44,661 nt of DNA from Williamwhitmania taraxaci (GCF_900096565.1 NZ_FMYP01000033.1:1-44661); one strand, 5' to 3'. Numbered from the stretch's first letter, positions 8,505 to 16,921 are shown. Program-made: numbers and translations. The notes: a model not told the origin generated them from the sequence alone.

Positions 8505-9563
8505 TTACAAACCAAGAAGCCACACATTTCTATCTTTGTTCTGGTTGCGTAGTCGGGATAGCTCTTGTAATGCTCTGTTTCTGTTGGTGAAGCTATACAT
8601 CGAGACCCGGAAAACTGGTCCCTCTTCCGTGAGGATTTCAGGTTTGTAACCATCCTTAGTCATCATCTCTTTTAACTTTTCGGCGTTTTCCATTTTGTTG
8701 AAACTTCCTGCAATAATGTAGAAAGTTTTAACTCCACTAGCTGGTGCCTTTGGTTCTTCGTAGTATAGGGCCTTTCTTCTTTCCGTTTGGCTATCGATTT
8801 CTTGGGCTACAATCTTTTGTTCGGTAGTATCAATATCCACCGTATCGGCGTAACTTTCGGTAATGGAGGTATCGGAAGGCAGTACATTGCCAATGGATGC
8901 TACACCATTTTGAATAACCGGTATTTTTGTCAAAAAGAACCCGTCGAAATATAGATATCCAGCTAAAGTGGCAATAACTACGAATAGACTAAGGAGAACC
9001 CAAGGGGTCTTTGATTTTGGCTTTGAGGCGGGGGCAGGCTTTTTGGTGAGTGGGGCCTTGGTCTCGATTGGTTTAGTTGGTTGTGGCTTTGTGCTTGCAA
9101 CTATTGGCTTCTCGGGTTCAATTGGCTTTTTCTCGAACTGCATGGGCGGTATAAGCATGCTTATGTTTTCGAGACCGAAAGCATCGGGAAGGAGATTTAT
9201 TCCCTCTTCAATTTCAAAATTAATGCTCCAACCATCCTTTACGAGTTGACCCAAACCAGGAAACGCAAAGTTGCCATTTTTTTGTAGTGCGATTACGATT
9301 TCAGCCACCGATTCGGCCACCAATCTCTTGGCCTCCTCTATTGATAGCTCTTCTATCCGTGCAACGAAGTTTTCGAGGAGTTCGTCGTTCCAAGTTTCAT
9401 CTTTGCTGAAGTTTATTTCCGTATAGGGAGGCGATAAAACTAAGGTTTCTTCGTTTAGCATTGCCGGTTTATAATTGCCTACAAATGCCCCTAAACCGGG
9501 TAGCGACACGCGGTTATGTTCGCGAAGAAGATCAGCAATATACTTTCCTAGGTCAAGTGCCAT
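8505..9563 (-). CDS. HU-CCDC81-type domain and SPOR domain membrane protein
   Basis: The product has 352 residues. The N-terminal ~150 residues resemble the paired bacterial HU-CCDC81 domains: IADLLREHNRVSLPGLGAF, then FVARIEELSIEEAKRLVAE and GNFAFPGLGQLV, a fold related to the DNA-binding HU/IHF proteins. A Pro/Lys-rich linker (~155-187) leads to one transmembrane helix (WVLLSLFVVIATLAGYLYF). The far side ends in a SPOR domain (FYIIAGSFNKMENAEKL … VFRVSMYSF), which binds denuded septal peptidoglycan. The topology predicts a cytoplasmic HU-like head and a periplasmic SPOR tail, a layout common in Bacteroidota and thought to link the envelope or division site to the cytoplasm. The gene stands alone on the minus strand. 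Confidence 0.85.
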   Translation of the reverse strand: MALDLGKYIADLLREHNRVSLPGLGAFVGNYKPAMLNEETLVLSPPYTEINFSKDETWNDELLENFVARIEELSIEEAKRLVAESVAEIVIALQKNGNFAFPGLGQLVKDGWSINFEIEEGINLLPDAFGLENISMLIPPMQFEKKPIEPEKPIVASTKPQPTKPIETKAPLTKKPAPASKPKSKTPWVLLSLFVVIATLAGYLYFDGFFLTKIPVIQNGVASIGNVLPSDTSITESYADTVDIDTTEQKIVAQEIDSQTERRKALYYEEPKAPASGVKTFYIIAGSFNKMENAEKLKEMMTKDGYKPEILTEEGPVFRVSMYSFTNRNRALQELSRLRNQNKDRNVWLLGL

Positions 9564-9808
9564 GCGTAATTATTTTATTTTAGTTGGTTTATTATTTCCA
9601 ACTAAATGGTTGTTGAGTAGTTTCTTTAAAGTCGTTCACGTGGTGTGCTGTTTCCATAACTTAGCCATGCTTGAGAAAAGCAATTGGTGTTCTGAAATCC
9701 GAAACCAGACAACACGTATAAGCTCTATAATGCGAGAGTAAAGGTAGAAAAAAAACAATTGATTTTGAAGACAATAGTTTCGGGGTGCGACCAACCGATT
9801 TCTATCAA

Positions 9809-10126
9809 TTATTTTGAAACGAGTTTTAATCCTATAAGTGACCCAATGAGAAGTATTATGAAGAGAATTCGCCAAAAATCGGAAGGTTCCTTAAAGAGCA
9901 TAATACCAATAATAGTAGTGCCAACAGCGCCAATTCCGGTCCAAACCGCATAGCCGGTTCCCATTGGGATGGTTTGCACTGCCTTGTTGAGCAGGAGGAA
10001 ACTGAGTGTAATGCTAATAAAAAAGCCAATGGACCACTTCAGGTTGGAAAAGTTATGGGACAATTTGAGGCAGGTGGTAAAGGCAACTTCGAAAAGCCCT
10101 GCCAAGGCCAAATAAAACCAAGCCAT
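9809..10126 (-). CDS. SMR-family exporter, Gdx/SugE type (guanidinium exporter)
   Basis: This 105-residue protein has four transmembrane helices. It has the SMR hallmark glutamate at position 13 (MAWFYLALAGLFEVAF) and the Gdx/SugE signature GTGYAVWTGIGAVGT. Gdx proteins are dual-topology antiporters that export guanidinium in exchange for protons; other SMR members export quaternary ammonium compounds. Sequence leans to the Gdx subtype because of the short AGLFE first helix. It follows a membrane-protein gene by 57 bases on the same strand. I see no guanidine riboswitch in the short gap before it. Confidence 0.88.
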   Translation of the reverse strand: MAWFYLALAGLFEVAFTTCLKLSHNFSNLKWSIGFFISITLSFLLLNKAVQTIPMGTGYAVWTGIGAVGTTIIGIMLFKEPSDFWRILFIILLIGSLIGLKLVSK

Positions 10127-10183
10127 TATTGGTGTTTTAAGTGTTAAAATGGATATGCGTGGTAATAATGGTAATGATTGCCC

Positions 10184-10645
10184 TTAAAGTTCTTGGTCGG
10201 GGGTTGGGTTGTTTTGGTGTACCAAATATATGATGTAAAGGAACCGTAAGCCAACCAAGAGCATCATGGGGAGGAGTAGCATAAGTAGTGCGCGGAACAC
10301 AAAGTAGTTGAGCGGTCCAAGAAAGATATACACCGTGAGGGCAATGATAATACTGACATCGGTAAGGAGCATCCAACGCCTTCGTTTACCGGAGAAGGGT
10401 CCTAGCGAAATTCCGCCAGTTATTAGGTTCTTAGGCAGTTCCTGTATAAATCGGTATACACAAATGGTAAGGAATACTGGGTTTATAAGTCCAAAAACGC
10501 CGAGAAGAACGGGTGAAGTGCTAAGCTTAAAAGCATAAGCAACTCCAACCATAGTTATTGCCGAAAGGTTGAAAATAAACCGGCTACTGTTTCCAATCAG
10601 TTGGCCAGCCCAGTGAAAAATAGTAGTTTCGGTAAACGGTTTCAT
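10184..10645 (-). CDS. Small integral membrane protein of unknown function
   Basis: The 153-residue product has about four hydrophobic helices: near SAITMVGVAYAF, LLGVFGLINPVFLTICVY, MLLTDVSIIIALTVYIF and ALLMLLLPMMLLVGL. A short basic loop (SGKRRRW) lies between the second and third. The family was not recognised and no catalytic motif is seen. It precedes the SMR exporter gene on the same strand and is likely co-transcribed with it. A TATCTTTG element lies about 29-36 bases upstream. Confidence 0.7.
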   Translation of the reverse strand: MKPFTETTIFHWAGQLIGNSSRFIFNLSAITMVGVAYAFKLSTSPVLLGVFGLINPVFLTICVYRFIQELPKNLITGGISLGPFSGKRRRWMLLTDVSIIIALTVYIFLGPLNYFVFRALLMLLLPMMLLVGLRFLYIIYLVHQNNPTPDQEL

Positions 10646-10673
10646 GCTAATTCAAATATCAAATTTCTGGAGA

Positions 10674-10681
10674 CAAAGATA
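10674..10681 (-). promoter_or_regulatory. Possible -7 element for the membrane protein / SMR exporter pair
   Basis: Read on the minus strand this is TATCTTTG, matching TAnnTTTG, and it would place a start of transcription about 20 bases before the ATG at 10645. The nearest TTTG is 26 bases upstream, longer than the usual 19-21. Confidence 0.4.
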
Positions 10682-10824
10682 GCGTAAAATGTGAGAGGTG
10701 AACCGCGCAAAGTGCGTTCGCCGACGGCAATTGTTTTTGGCCGGGCTAAGGACTATTTTTAACGAGAGGATAAACCGAGTAATGATGAATTGTTGGTTGT
10801 GGAATAGTATAAATATAGGAGTAG

Positions 10825-11181
10825 TTACTCCAAACGTTCAATAAGGCGGAGGGTATAGCCAATGGATAACATCTCTTCTTTTGAAAGCACTGCACCTTCG
10901 GGAGGGCGTATGTTCAGCTTAATAGCAATAGCAAGTTGGCCGGGTTGTTGAATAAACTGAATTCTATTTTCAGCTACAAAAACACCGAGAATTTCGGAGA
11001 TTAAATGTGCTGCCGCTTGATGACCAACGGCGGAGGTAATAGCTTGGTTGGAAACGAGAGCGCGAGCCGCTTCTACTGATATTTGTTGAACGCGGTAAAG
11101 GCCATCAGTGGTAACTACCGTTCCATTAAAGATTCCGATTGGCAAACTTGCTGGTGTTGTAGATATTGGCTGCATTGGCAT
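10825..11181 (-). CDS. DUF1874 (STIV B116 / AcrIII-1 / Crn2-like) protein, putative ring nuclease
   Basis: This 118-residue protein matches the DUF1874 family along its whole length. The N-terminal strand is IGIFNGTVVTTDGLYR, then ISVEAARALV, the core motif ITSAVGHQAAAHLISEILG, and the closing RPPEGAVLSKEEMLSIGY. In characterised members (viral AcrIII-1, host Crn2) a conserved His in this core GH motif cleaves cyclic tetra-adenylate, the second messenger of type III CRISPR defence; here it is His54. The family also includes phage and ICE proteins of unknown role, so the enzymatic activity is inferred. The ATG at 11181 is chosen; a TTG at 11187 overlaps the stop of the upstream gene by 4 bases. 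Either way it is translationally coupled to the DUF4421-like gene and is the last gene of the histidine kinase operon. Confidence 0.85.
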   Translation of the reverse strand: MPMQPISTTPASLPIGIFNGTVVTTDGLYRVQQISVEAARALVSNQAITSAVGHQAAAHLISEILGVFVAENRIQFIQQPGQLAIAIKLNIRPPEGAVLSKEEMLSIGYTLRLIERLE

Positions 11182-11183
11182 TG

Positions 11184-12251
11184 TCAATTGGTGAGCGATT
11201 TTCTGGGTCTTGACATAATCCGATTTAGATCGAACCTTCGTCCATAGTAAACATAGAAGTTGGTTATTAAGAACTTGACATTTTCGCTTTTGGATAAGTT
11301 TATTTCGTATGTATCGGTAATGTAGAAGAGACCAAAGTAGTTTAGTTCGCGAGAATATCCTAGAGCCATTCGGCTTGAGAACTTACCTCCAAGCCCATTT
11401 ATGGTTTCGTTTGGCTTTGTATTTGGCAAATATTTGTAATCAGTATTAAGGTAACCACCACCAATCATGGCTGTTAGGCTAAGTATAAATCGTTTGTAAA
11501 TAATGAAGTTATGGGAGTAACCAATGCTTACGCCACCTGTGTAAGAGTATACACTCTCCAGACTAAGCGAGGTATTAACCCCATAATCGGTTAAGTTTAT
11601 GAATGATTCCTCTGCCGCTATCTTTGTAGCGTTAAAGTATGCGCCAAGCAGAAAACTACCTGCGCTGATTTTTTGCCATTCGATTTGTTGAAAAGCAGCC
11701 TTTTGGGAATAATCGTTATTGTTGAATATATAGAAGAAGTTCCCGCCGTAGGTCGATCGGGTAAGACCACGGGTTTGAGGAAACGGACTGGTATTTCGCC
11801 AATTTGGGATAAGCGACCTAGGATTATCAAGGTAAAAACCCCGGTAACTCAAGAAGTAAACGTCAATCCCGAATTTTTTTGCAAATATGTTTGTTTGGAA
11901 ATCGAGGGAATTTGTTTTCCCATATTTCCTTTCATTTTCGGTATTTGTGGGTAATACAAACCCGAGTCTAATACCAAACGATTTGGTTGCAATACCTATA
12001 CCCATTCGGGTTTGAGGGGTTGGCCTAAACTGGAATTTGTTTCCTGAACTATCCTTAATAGTAAATGGAGCCGATTTTGTGCCTAAATAAAAGAAGATGT
12101 TTACTTTATCGAACATCGTAATAATGTTGGAATGGAGTGAGTCTCTTTTAGGTTTGTCCAAAGGAAGAAGCACTACTGCCGATACGCTAAATGCCGAGAG
12201 CAAGAATACCCCAATTAAAAGGGGGATTATTAGCGTATAAAGACTTTTCAA
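11184..12251 (-). CDS. Outer-membrane beta-barrel-like protein, DUF4421-like
   Basis: The 355-residue product starts at a TTG (no ATG nearby) with signal peptide KSLYTLIIPLLIGVFLLSAF. The mature part alternates polar and hydrophobic residues in barrel style. It contains KYGKTNSLDFQTNIFAKKF and YFLSYRGFYLDNP, typical of the DUF4421 family of Bacteroidota. The function of the family is unknown. It begins 11 bases after the hybrid histidine kinase and ends in a coupled junction with the DUF1874 gene. It might be an envelope component sensed or controlled by the kinase, but this is only positional inference. Confidence 0.75.
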   Translation of the reverse strand: MKSLYTLIIPLLIGVFLLSAFSVSAVVLLPLDKPKRDSLHSNIITMFDKVNIFFYLGTKSAPFTIKDSSGNKFQFRPTPQTRMGIGIATKSFGIRLGFVLPTNTENERKYGKTNSLDFQTNIFAKKFGIDVYFLSYRGFYLDNPRSLIPNWRNTSPFPQTRGLTRSTYGGNFFYIFNNNDYSQKAAFQQIEWQKISAGSFLLGAYFNATKIAAEESFINLTDYGVNTSLSLESVYSYTGGVSIGYSHNFIIYKRFILSLTAMIGGGYLNTDYKYLPNTKPNETINGLGGKFSSRMALGYSRELNYFGLFYITDTYEINLSKSENVKFLITNFYVYYGRRFDLNRIMSRPRKSLTN

Positions 12252-12262
12252 GGCAAAATTTA

Positions 12263-14773
12263 TTACAGTATTCGTTTGGCGATTATGCTCACTAATTCAT
12301 CGGGATCAATTGGTTTGCCAATAAAATCGTCACAACCCGATTCGAAGCAACGAATTTTATCTTCGGGCATTACATCCGCAGTTTGAGCAATGATCGGAAG
12401 GTTTTTTCTAAAAATCTTTATTTTACGTGTAGTCTCACACCCATCCATAAATGGGAGTTGAATATCCATAAGTACCAAATCAATTTTGGTGTTCATTTGG
12501 CAAACTTCTACAGCGTCCTCCCCATTTTTTACGTGGATAAGGGCTGCATTTACATCTCGTAGAATAGATTCCAGATACTGGAAGCTGATGAAATCATCTT
12601 CAACAACGAGTATTGTTTTTCCTGTTAAGACATGCTGTAATGGAAGTAGAGGCTCCGCAGGGTTTATGCCATTTGGTTGAAGTTTTACCAATGGGATGGT
12701 GAAGAAGAATGTGCATCCACGGCCATTGTTGCCTTCCACCCATATTGTGCCACCGAGCAGCTCTACCAATCCTTTGCTAATGGCCAGGCCTAGGCCGGTA
12801 CCACTCGATTCGCCATGGGGTGGCGACACCTGGTTGAATCGTTCGAAAATCCTCGCATGGTTTTCGATGGGTACTCCATATCCGGTATCCTTTACCCAAA
12901 ACAGCAGTTCCTTGTCGTTTGATATTGGTTTATAGCCAAACTCAATGGTTCCCTCTTCGGTAAACTTTATTGCGTTGTCGAGAAGGTTTCCGATTACTTC
13001 TTGCAGCCGTGTACCGTCGGTAATGATAGTTGAGTCGGTATCGGCAAAACTCTTTGAGGTAATCAAGTGCAGCTGATCGTTGGCTTTAGATGCAATTGTT
13101 TGTTGATATTCCAGCAAAAGGAGATTGAGCAAGTTATTGACTTGGCATGTACTCTTTCTTATTGTAAGTTGTCCCGATTCAATTTTAGCGATGTTGATTA
13201 TATCGTTAATGATTTGCAGTAAATGCTGACCACGCTCATCGATAATTTCCATGTATTGTTTTCTTATCTCACGGGGAAGGTCATCCTCGAGCATTTTCGA
13301 GAAACCAATAATTCCATTTAGGGGAGTCCTAATTTCGTGGCTCATGTTGGTTAGAAATGCCGTTTTTAGCCGATCGGATTCTTCGGCTTTGTTTAGAGCA
13401 TGGCTAAGTTCTAGCGTTCTGCGCTCAATAGTCTCCTCGAGATTGTGATTAAAACGGTTAAGTTCCTCGTTCATAGAGGCAATTTTCCTTGTTTTTTTTC
13501 TCAACTTACGGTATATCCAAAGCAGTATAATGAGCAAGGTCGTAGTAATGGCAGCCCCAAAAAGGAGAAGAAAGATGACGCCCTCCGATTTTACAGTTTT
13601 GATTTGGGTAAGGTTGAGCTCTTGGTTGAGAATTTCATTCGCCTGGTTTTGTGACTTTACATCATATTTAACTTGGAATTCAGCCGCCTTCTCGCTTAAA
13701 CCTTGTGTGAATACGCTGTCTTTAAGTCGAATATACTGGAGAAGATAGATTCTTGATTTGTTGTCGGCACCCTCCTTGTGTTTTATTTCGGCAAGCGTAA
13801 GCATCGTTTCTAGTTCAATTTGGCGGATGCTATGTTTCTTTGCAATAGTGTTGGCTTGTTGCGCGTATTTTAATGCTTCACTCAACTTTCCTTGCTTGGA
13901 TAAAACCGTGCCGAGGTTATTCAGGCCTTGTGCCTCTTGGTATTTTTCATTCAGGTTGTGTGCCATTTGTGCACCCTGAAAGTAGTAAGCCACTGCTTTT
14001 TCAAGATTACCCAAGCGTAGGTGTGTCAGTCCAAGATTATCGTAGGCATTAATAACGCCGTATTTATTTCCTTGCCGCTTATGCAGTTCCAATACATGAA
14101 GAAATATTGGTAGCGCCTCATCGTAGCGGCCTAAATCGAGGAGAATAGTCCCTAAATTATTTTGAGTAGATGTAATTCCAAGACTATCTTCAAGCTGAAT
14201 CGCAATCTCCCTCGATTTTTGAAAGAGGGTGAGGGCATGGGAATAGTCTTTTAGATTTCGATAAACAATTCCTAAGTTGTTCATCACTTTTGCAACATTG
14301 GCCCGGTCGCCAATTTCTTGCTCTATTGTGAGCGATTTTTGGTATGCTGCAAGCGCCTCAAGGTAGTTGCCAAGTCGATCGTAGCAATTTCCTAGGCGGT
14401 TTAGACTATTTGCCATTCCAACCGAATTGTTTTGCGATTTGTATAGTTGGTAGGCATTTTTAAGTAGCTCAATCGAAAGTGGGTATTGAGCCTGAAAGTA
14501 TGCGGCAAGGGAATAAGCCTCTAATGACTTTGCCTTGAGCAAGGGCGAGTTTATATCATTAGCAATATCGAGTGCGGTTTTTGCATACCCTGCGGCTTTG
14601 TCGGCCGAAGAGTTCGTAATCTTCAGGGCCGAGAGTTCGAGGTAAATGTCGATTCTTTTTCGGCTTTGTGCGCGAGGTACCAAGGATAGTAGGCTATCCT
14701 CCTTTGCGTTATCGGCAGAAAGAGATCCTGTCAGAAGGAGTATAAATGCGAATAATGATAGGAGTTTACCCAT
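12263..14773 (-). CDS. Hybrid sensor histidine kinase with periplasmic TPR domain
   Basis: The product has 836 residues. Order: signal peptide (MGKLLSLFAFILLLTGSL), about seven TPRs (~60-350; for example ANSLNRLGNCYDRLGNY), and a transmembrane helix at ~400-420 (LLLFGAAITTTLLIILLWIY). A coiled coil follows. Then comes a HisKA domain with the phospho-acceptor motif TNMSHEIRTPLNGI (His ~477), a HATPase domain (LLDNAIKFTEEG; DTGYGVPIE; GTGLGLAI) and a C-terminal receiver (LVLMDIQLPFMDG, Asp ~770). There is no DNA-binding output domain, so the output must pass by phosphorelay or through a separate protein. It leads a three-gene operon with the DUF4421-like and DUF1874 genes. Confidence 0.93.
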   Translation of the reverse strand: MGKLLSLFAFILLLTGSLSADNAKEDSLLSLVPRAQSRKRIDIYLELSALKITNSSADKAAGYAKTALDIANDINSPLLKAKSLEAYSLAAYFQAQYPLSIELLKNAYQLYKSQNNSVGMANSLNRLGNCYDRLGNYLEALAAYQKSLTIEQEIGDRANVAKVMNNLGIVYRNLKDYSHALTLFQKSREIAIQLEDSLGITSTQNNLGTILLDLGRYDEALPIFLHVLELHKRQGNKYGVINAYDNLGLTHLRLGNLEKAVAYYFQGAQMAHNLNEKYQEAQGLNNLGTVLSKQGKLSEALKYAQQANTIAKKHSIRQIELETMLTLAEIKHKEGADNKSRIYLLQYIRLKDSVFTQGLSEKAAEFQVKYDVKSQNQANEILNQELNLTQIKTVKSEGVIFLLLFGAAITTTLLIILLWIYRKLRKKTRKIASMNEELNRFNHNLEETIERRTLELSHALNKAEESDRLKTAFLTNMSHEIRTPLNGIIGFSKMLEDDLPREIRKQYMEIIDERGQHLLQIINDIINIAKIESGQLTIRKSTCQVNNLLNLLLLEYQQTIASKANDQLHLITSKSFADTDSTIITDGTRLQEVIGNLLDNAIKFTEEGTIEFGYKPISNDKELLFWVKDTGYGVPIENHARIFERFNQVSPPHGESSGTGLGLAISKGLVELLGGTIWVEGNNGRGCTFFFTIPLVKLQPNGINPAEPLLPLQHVLTGKTILVVEDDFISFQYLESILRDVNAALIHVKNGEDAVEVCQMNTKIDLVLMDIQLPFMDGCETTRKIKIFRKNLPIIAQTADVMPEDKIRCFESGCDDFIGKPIDPDELVSIIAKRIL

Positions 14774-14875
14774 TTCGATTATAAAATATCCCTAAAAATA
14801 CGCCATTTTGATTATGTGTCAAAAAAACTAGGTCATTTGGTTGTCTTTTTTCGTAAAGTATTTACCAGATAAAGC

Positions 14876-14883
14876 TATTTTTG
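14876..14883 (+). promoter_or_regulatory. Possible -7 element for the TonB-like gene
   Basis: TATTTTTG matches TAnnTTTG and ends 10 bases before the ATG at 14894, so a transcript would have almost no leader. The upstream region is T-rich but has no clear TTTG box at 19-21 nt. Confidence 0.35.
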
Positions 14884-14893
14884 TGATCAACAT

Positions 14894-15700
14894 ATGAACT
14901 GGATAGACAAAAAGATGTCCTCGCTTGGCGGGGCGGTAGAAAGTAACCTAAGAAACCTTGGCCTTTTTTTTCGACGGCACAAGGTTGGGATATATGGTAC
15001 CATTATTGTTCACTTACTCCTTGTCATTCTCTTTTTGAGTTTGAAGTTGACCACGATAAGTCAGGAAAATAAAAACCCAATTTTAATCTCGTTTGAAAAA
15101 GAGCAGATTGATCCTGATATTGTTAAGGAAGAAGTGCTTAGAGAGATGGCAGAACTCAAGCGGCAGATTGCCGCTTTTGACAAGACCGATTTGCGTAACG
15201 CTAGTGCGGATATCTCGGACAAATCGAAAAGCGATAACCAACCCCTCTCCGACGATAGGGACACCAAAGCCGATAAACTCTATGATGAGGCAAGGGCGCT
15301 GCAGGAAAAGTTAGAGGCAGGAAAAGCAAACCTTGCCAAGTTGGAGGAAGGTGAGGATGCTATTCAGGAGCCCAAGGGACAGGAGAGTGGATCAAAGAAA
15401 GGTAAGGTAGCCAGTCCTGGGAAGGTGCTGGTAAACTATGATTTAGGTGGACGAAAAGCCTTTCGACTGCCAGTCCCAGCCTACACTTGCGAGGGTGGTG
15501 GCGAGGTAAGGGTAATCATTGAAGTTAATAAGCAGGGTTATGTGGTGAATGCAAGAGTGGAGGGCAAAAGCAGTAATGCCGATGAGTGTTTGTGGACAAG
15601 TGCCTTGCGTTCGGCAAAAATGTCGCGTTTTCAGGTAATTGAGAATCCAATAGCAAGTCAAGTTTCAGGGTATATCCTTTACCGATTTGTGCCACAATAA
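14894..15700 (+). CDS. TonB-like energy-transducing protein
   Basis: The 268-residue product has a short cytoplasmic start and one transmembrane helix (GIYGTIIVHLLLVILFLSL) with the His found in TonB-type anchors. A charged, coiled-coil-prone periplasmic spacer (~60-165, Glu/Lys/Asp-rich) follows. The C-terminal domain (~180-268) is TonB-like: ggEVRVIIEVNKQGYVVNAR, ALRSAKMSRF and GYILYRF. Such proteins couple the proton motive force to outer-membrane receptors. No ExbB/ExbD genes adjoin it. It is transcribed away from the histidine kinase and runs head-on into ald with only 3 bases between the stop codons. Confidence 0.75.
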   Translation: MNWIDKKMSSLGGAVESNLRNLGLFFRRHKVGIYGTIIVHLLLVILFLSLKLTTISQENKNPILISFEKEQIDPDIVKEEVLREMAELKRQIAAFDKTDLRNASADISDKSKSDNQPLSDDRDTKADKLYDEARALQEKLEAGKANLAKLEEGEDAIQEPKGQESGSKKGKVASPGKVLVNYDLGGRKAFRLPVPAYTCEGGGEVRVIIEVNKQGYVVNARVEGKSSNADECLWTSALRSAKMSRFQVIENPIASQVSGYILYRFVPQ

Positions 15701-15703
15701 GAG

Positions 15704-16921
15704 TTAGAAGGCAGCCATAAGTAGGTTAATGTCTGTGGCCGACATATGGTAGAGTTGCCCCATTCTCACGTTGGTTAAAATACCATTGTACATATAAACT
15801 CCGTTGCGAAGGCCCTTGTTTCCTTTAAGGGCAGCAGATGATCCTGCCGACTGGCCAATATCCAAGAGAATTGGTACAAAAACGTTGCTAAGCGCAATGC
15901 TTGCTGTTCGGGCCACCCGTGAGGTGATGTCGGGCATGCAGACGTGAATAACGCCGTGCTTTACAAAACTTGGTTTATCGAATGGCCTGCATTCGGTGGT
16001 TTCGAACGATCCACCCATGGAAACAGTTAGATCAATAACCACGGATCCATCTTTCATCTTCTCTATATAGGATTCCGGAATTAGCGGGGCGAATGAATCT
16101 TCGTCGGGAACTGGGGTGCCAATTACCACATCGGCCGATTTAAGTGCTTTCTCAAGGACTTGGGGGTGGAAAATGCTTGTATATAAACGAGTGCCTATCC
16201 GATATTGAATCTCGGTTAGCCTTTTTAGCGAAGCGTCAAAAATCTTTACCATTGCACCAAGGCCAAGGGCTGCCTTTGCGGCATATTCGCCAGCAGTATC
16301 GGCTCCAATAATCACAACCTCGGTAGGCGAAATGCCGGTGATCCCACCCAGCATAACCCCTTTGCCATTATGGAGGTTGGAGAGGTGTTCCGCCGCCACC
16401 AGAATGGAAGTGCTTCCCGCAATTGCACTTAGCGAGCGAACTACGGGGTAGCACTCATCGACATCCTTGATAAGTTCAAAACTTAAGGCGGTAATTTTCT
16501 TGCACTGAAGTGCCCTCAGTATACTTTCGGTTTCAGGCGTTTGGTGGAAGGAGGAGATGAGCATACGCCCATCGGGAATAAGTTCTATTTCATCTAAACT
16601 GGGGGGCGAAACCTTGAGAATTATATCGGCTTTGTAAGCCTCGGCTGGGGTGCAAATGGTTGCGCCTACTTCCGAAAAAGCTAAGTCAGGGTAGTTTACT
16701 TTTATACCTGCGCCTTTCTCTACCAGTACATTGTGGCCGTTGGCAACTAGCAGTTCTACTGCTTCAGGAGTTAGCGAGAGCCTATTTTCCCCTATACGTG
16801 ATTCCTTAGGTAGACCAATGGTAATGCTTCGTTGCTTACGTTCTACCGCAAGTTTTTCTTCTTGGGGGAATAATCCCTTACCTGATTGGTAAAATGGAGA
16901 GATGGATCCTGAACGACTCAT
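15704..16921 (-). CDS. ald: Alanine dehydrogenase
   Basis: The 405-residue product catalyses NAD-dependent interconversion of alanine with pyruvate and ammonia. The N-terminal catalytic half contains IGLPKESRIGENRLSLTP, the substrate-contact segment VEKGAG.KVNYPD and SSFHQTPE. The NAD half contains VVIIGADTAGEYAAKAALG and ends with the typical MPDITSRVARTASIALSN. It is about 35 residues longer at the N terminus than the classical 370-residue enzyme; this extension (SISPFYQSGKGLFPQEE) recurs in Bacteroidota homologues. It follows tsaE by 70 bases on the same strand. NAD(P) transhydrogenase alpha is a related family, but length and motifs fit Ald. Confidence 0.9.
   Translation of the reverse strand: MSRSGSISPFYQSGKGLFPQEEKLAVERKQRSITIGLPKESRIGENRLSLTPEAVELLVANGHNVLVEKGAGIKVNYPDLAFSEVGATICTPAEAYKADIILKVSPPSLDEIELIPDGRMLISSFHQTPETESILRALQCKKITALSFELIKDVDECYPVVRSLSAIAGSTSILVAAEHLSNLHNGKGVMLGGITGISPTEVVIIGADTAGEYAAKAALGLGAMVKIFDASLKRLTEIQYRIGTRLYTSIFHPQVLEKALKSADVVIGTPVPDEDSFAPLIPESYIEKMKDGSVVIDLTVSMGGSFETTECRPFDKPSFVKHGVIHVCMPDITSRVARTASIALSNVFVPILLDIGQSAGSSAALKGNKGLRNGVYMYNGILTNVRMGQLYHMSATDINLLMAAF

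Noticed and set aside
8411-8653. 80-residue minus-strand frame overlapping the end of the HU-SPOR gene
   Set aside because: Lies out of frame over the SPOR coding region and runs into AT-rich non-coding DNA; no independent start or domain.
10127-10183. Guanidine riboswitch upstream of the SMR exporter
   Set aside because: The gap is only 57 bases and shows no paired ACGR-type hairpins; control is more likely through the upstream gene's promoter.
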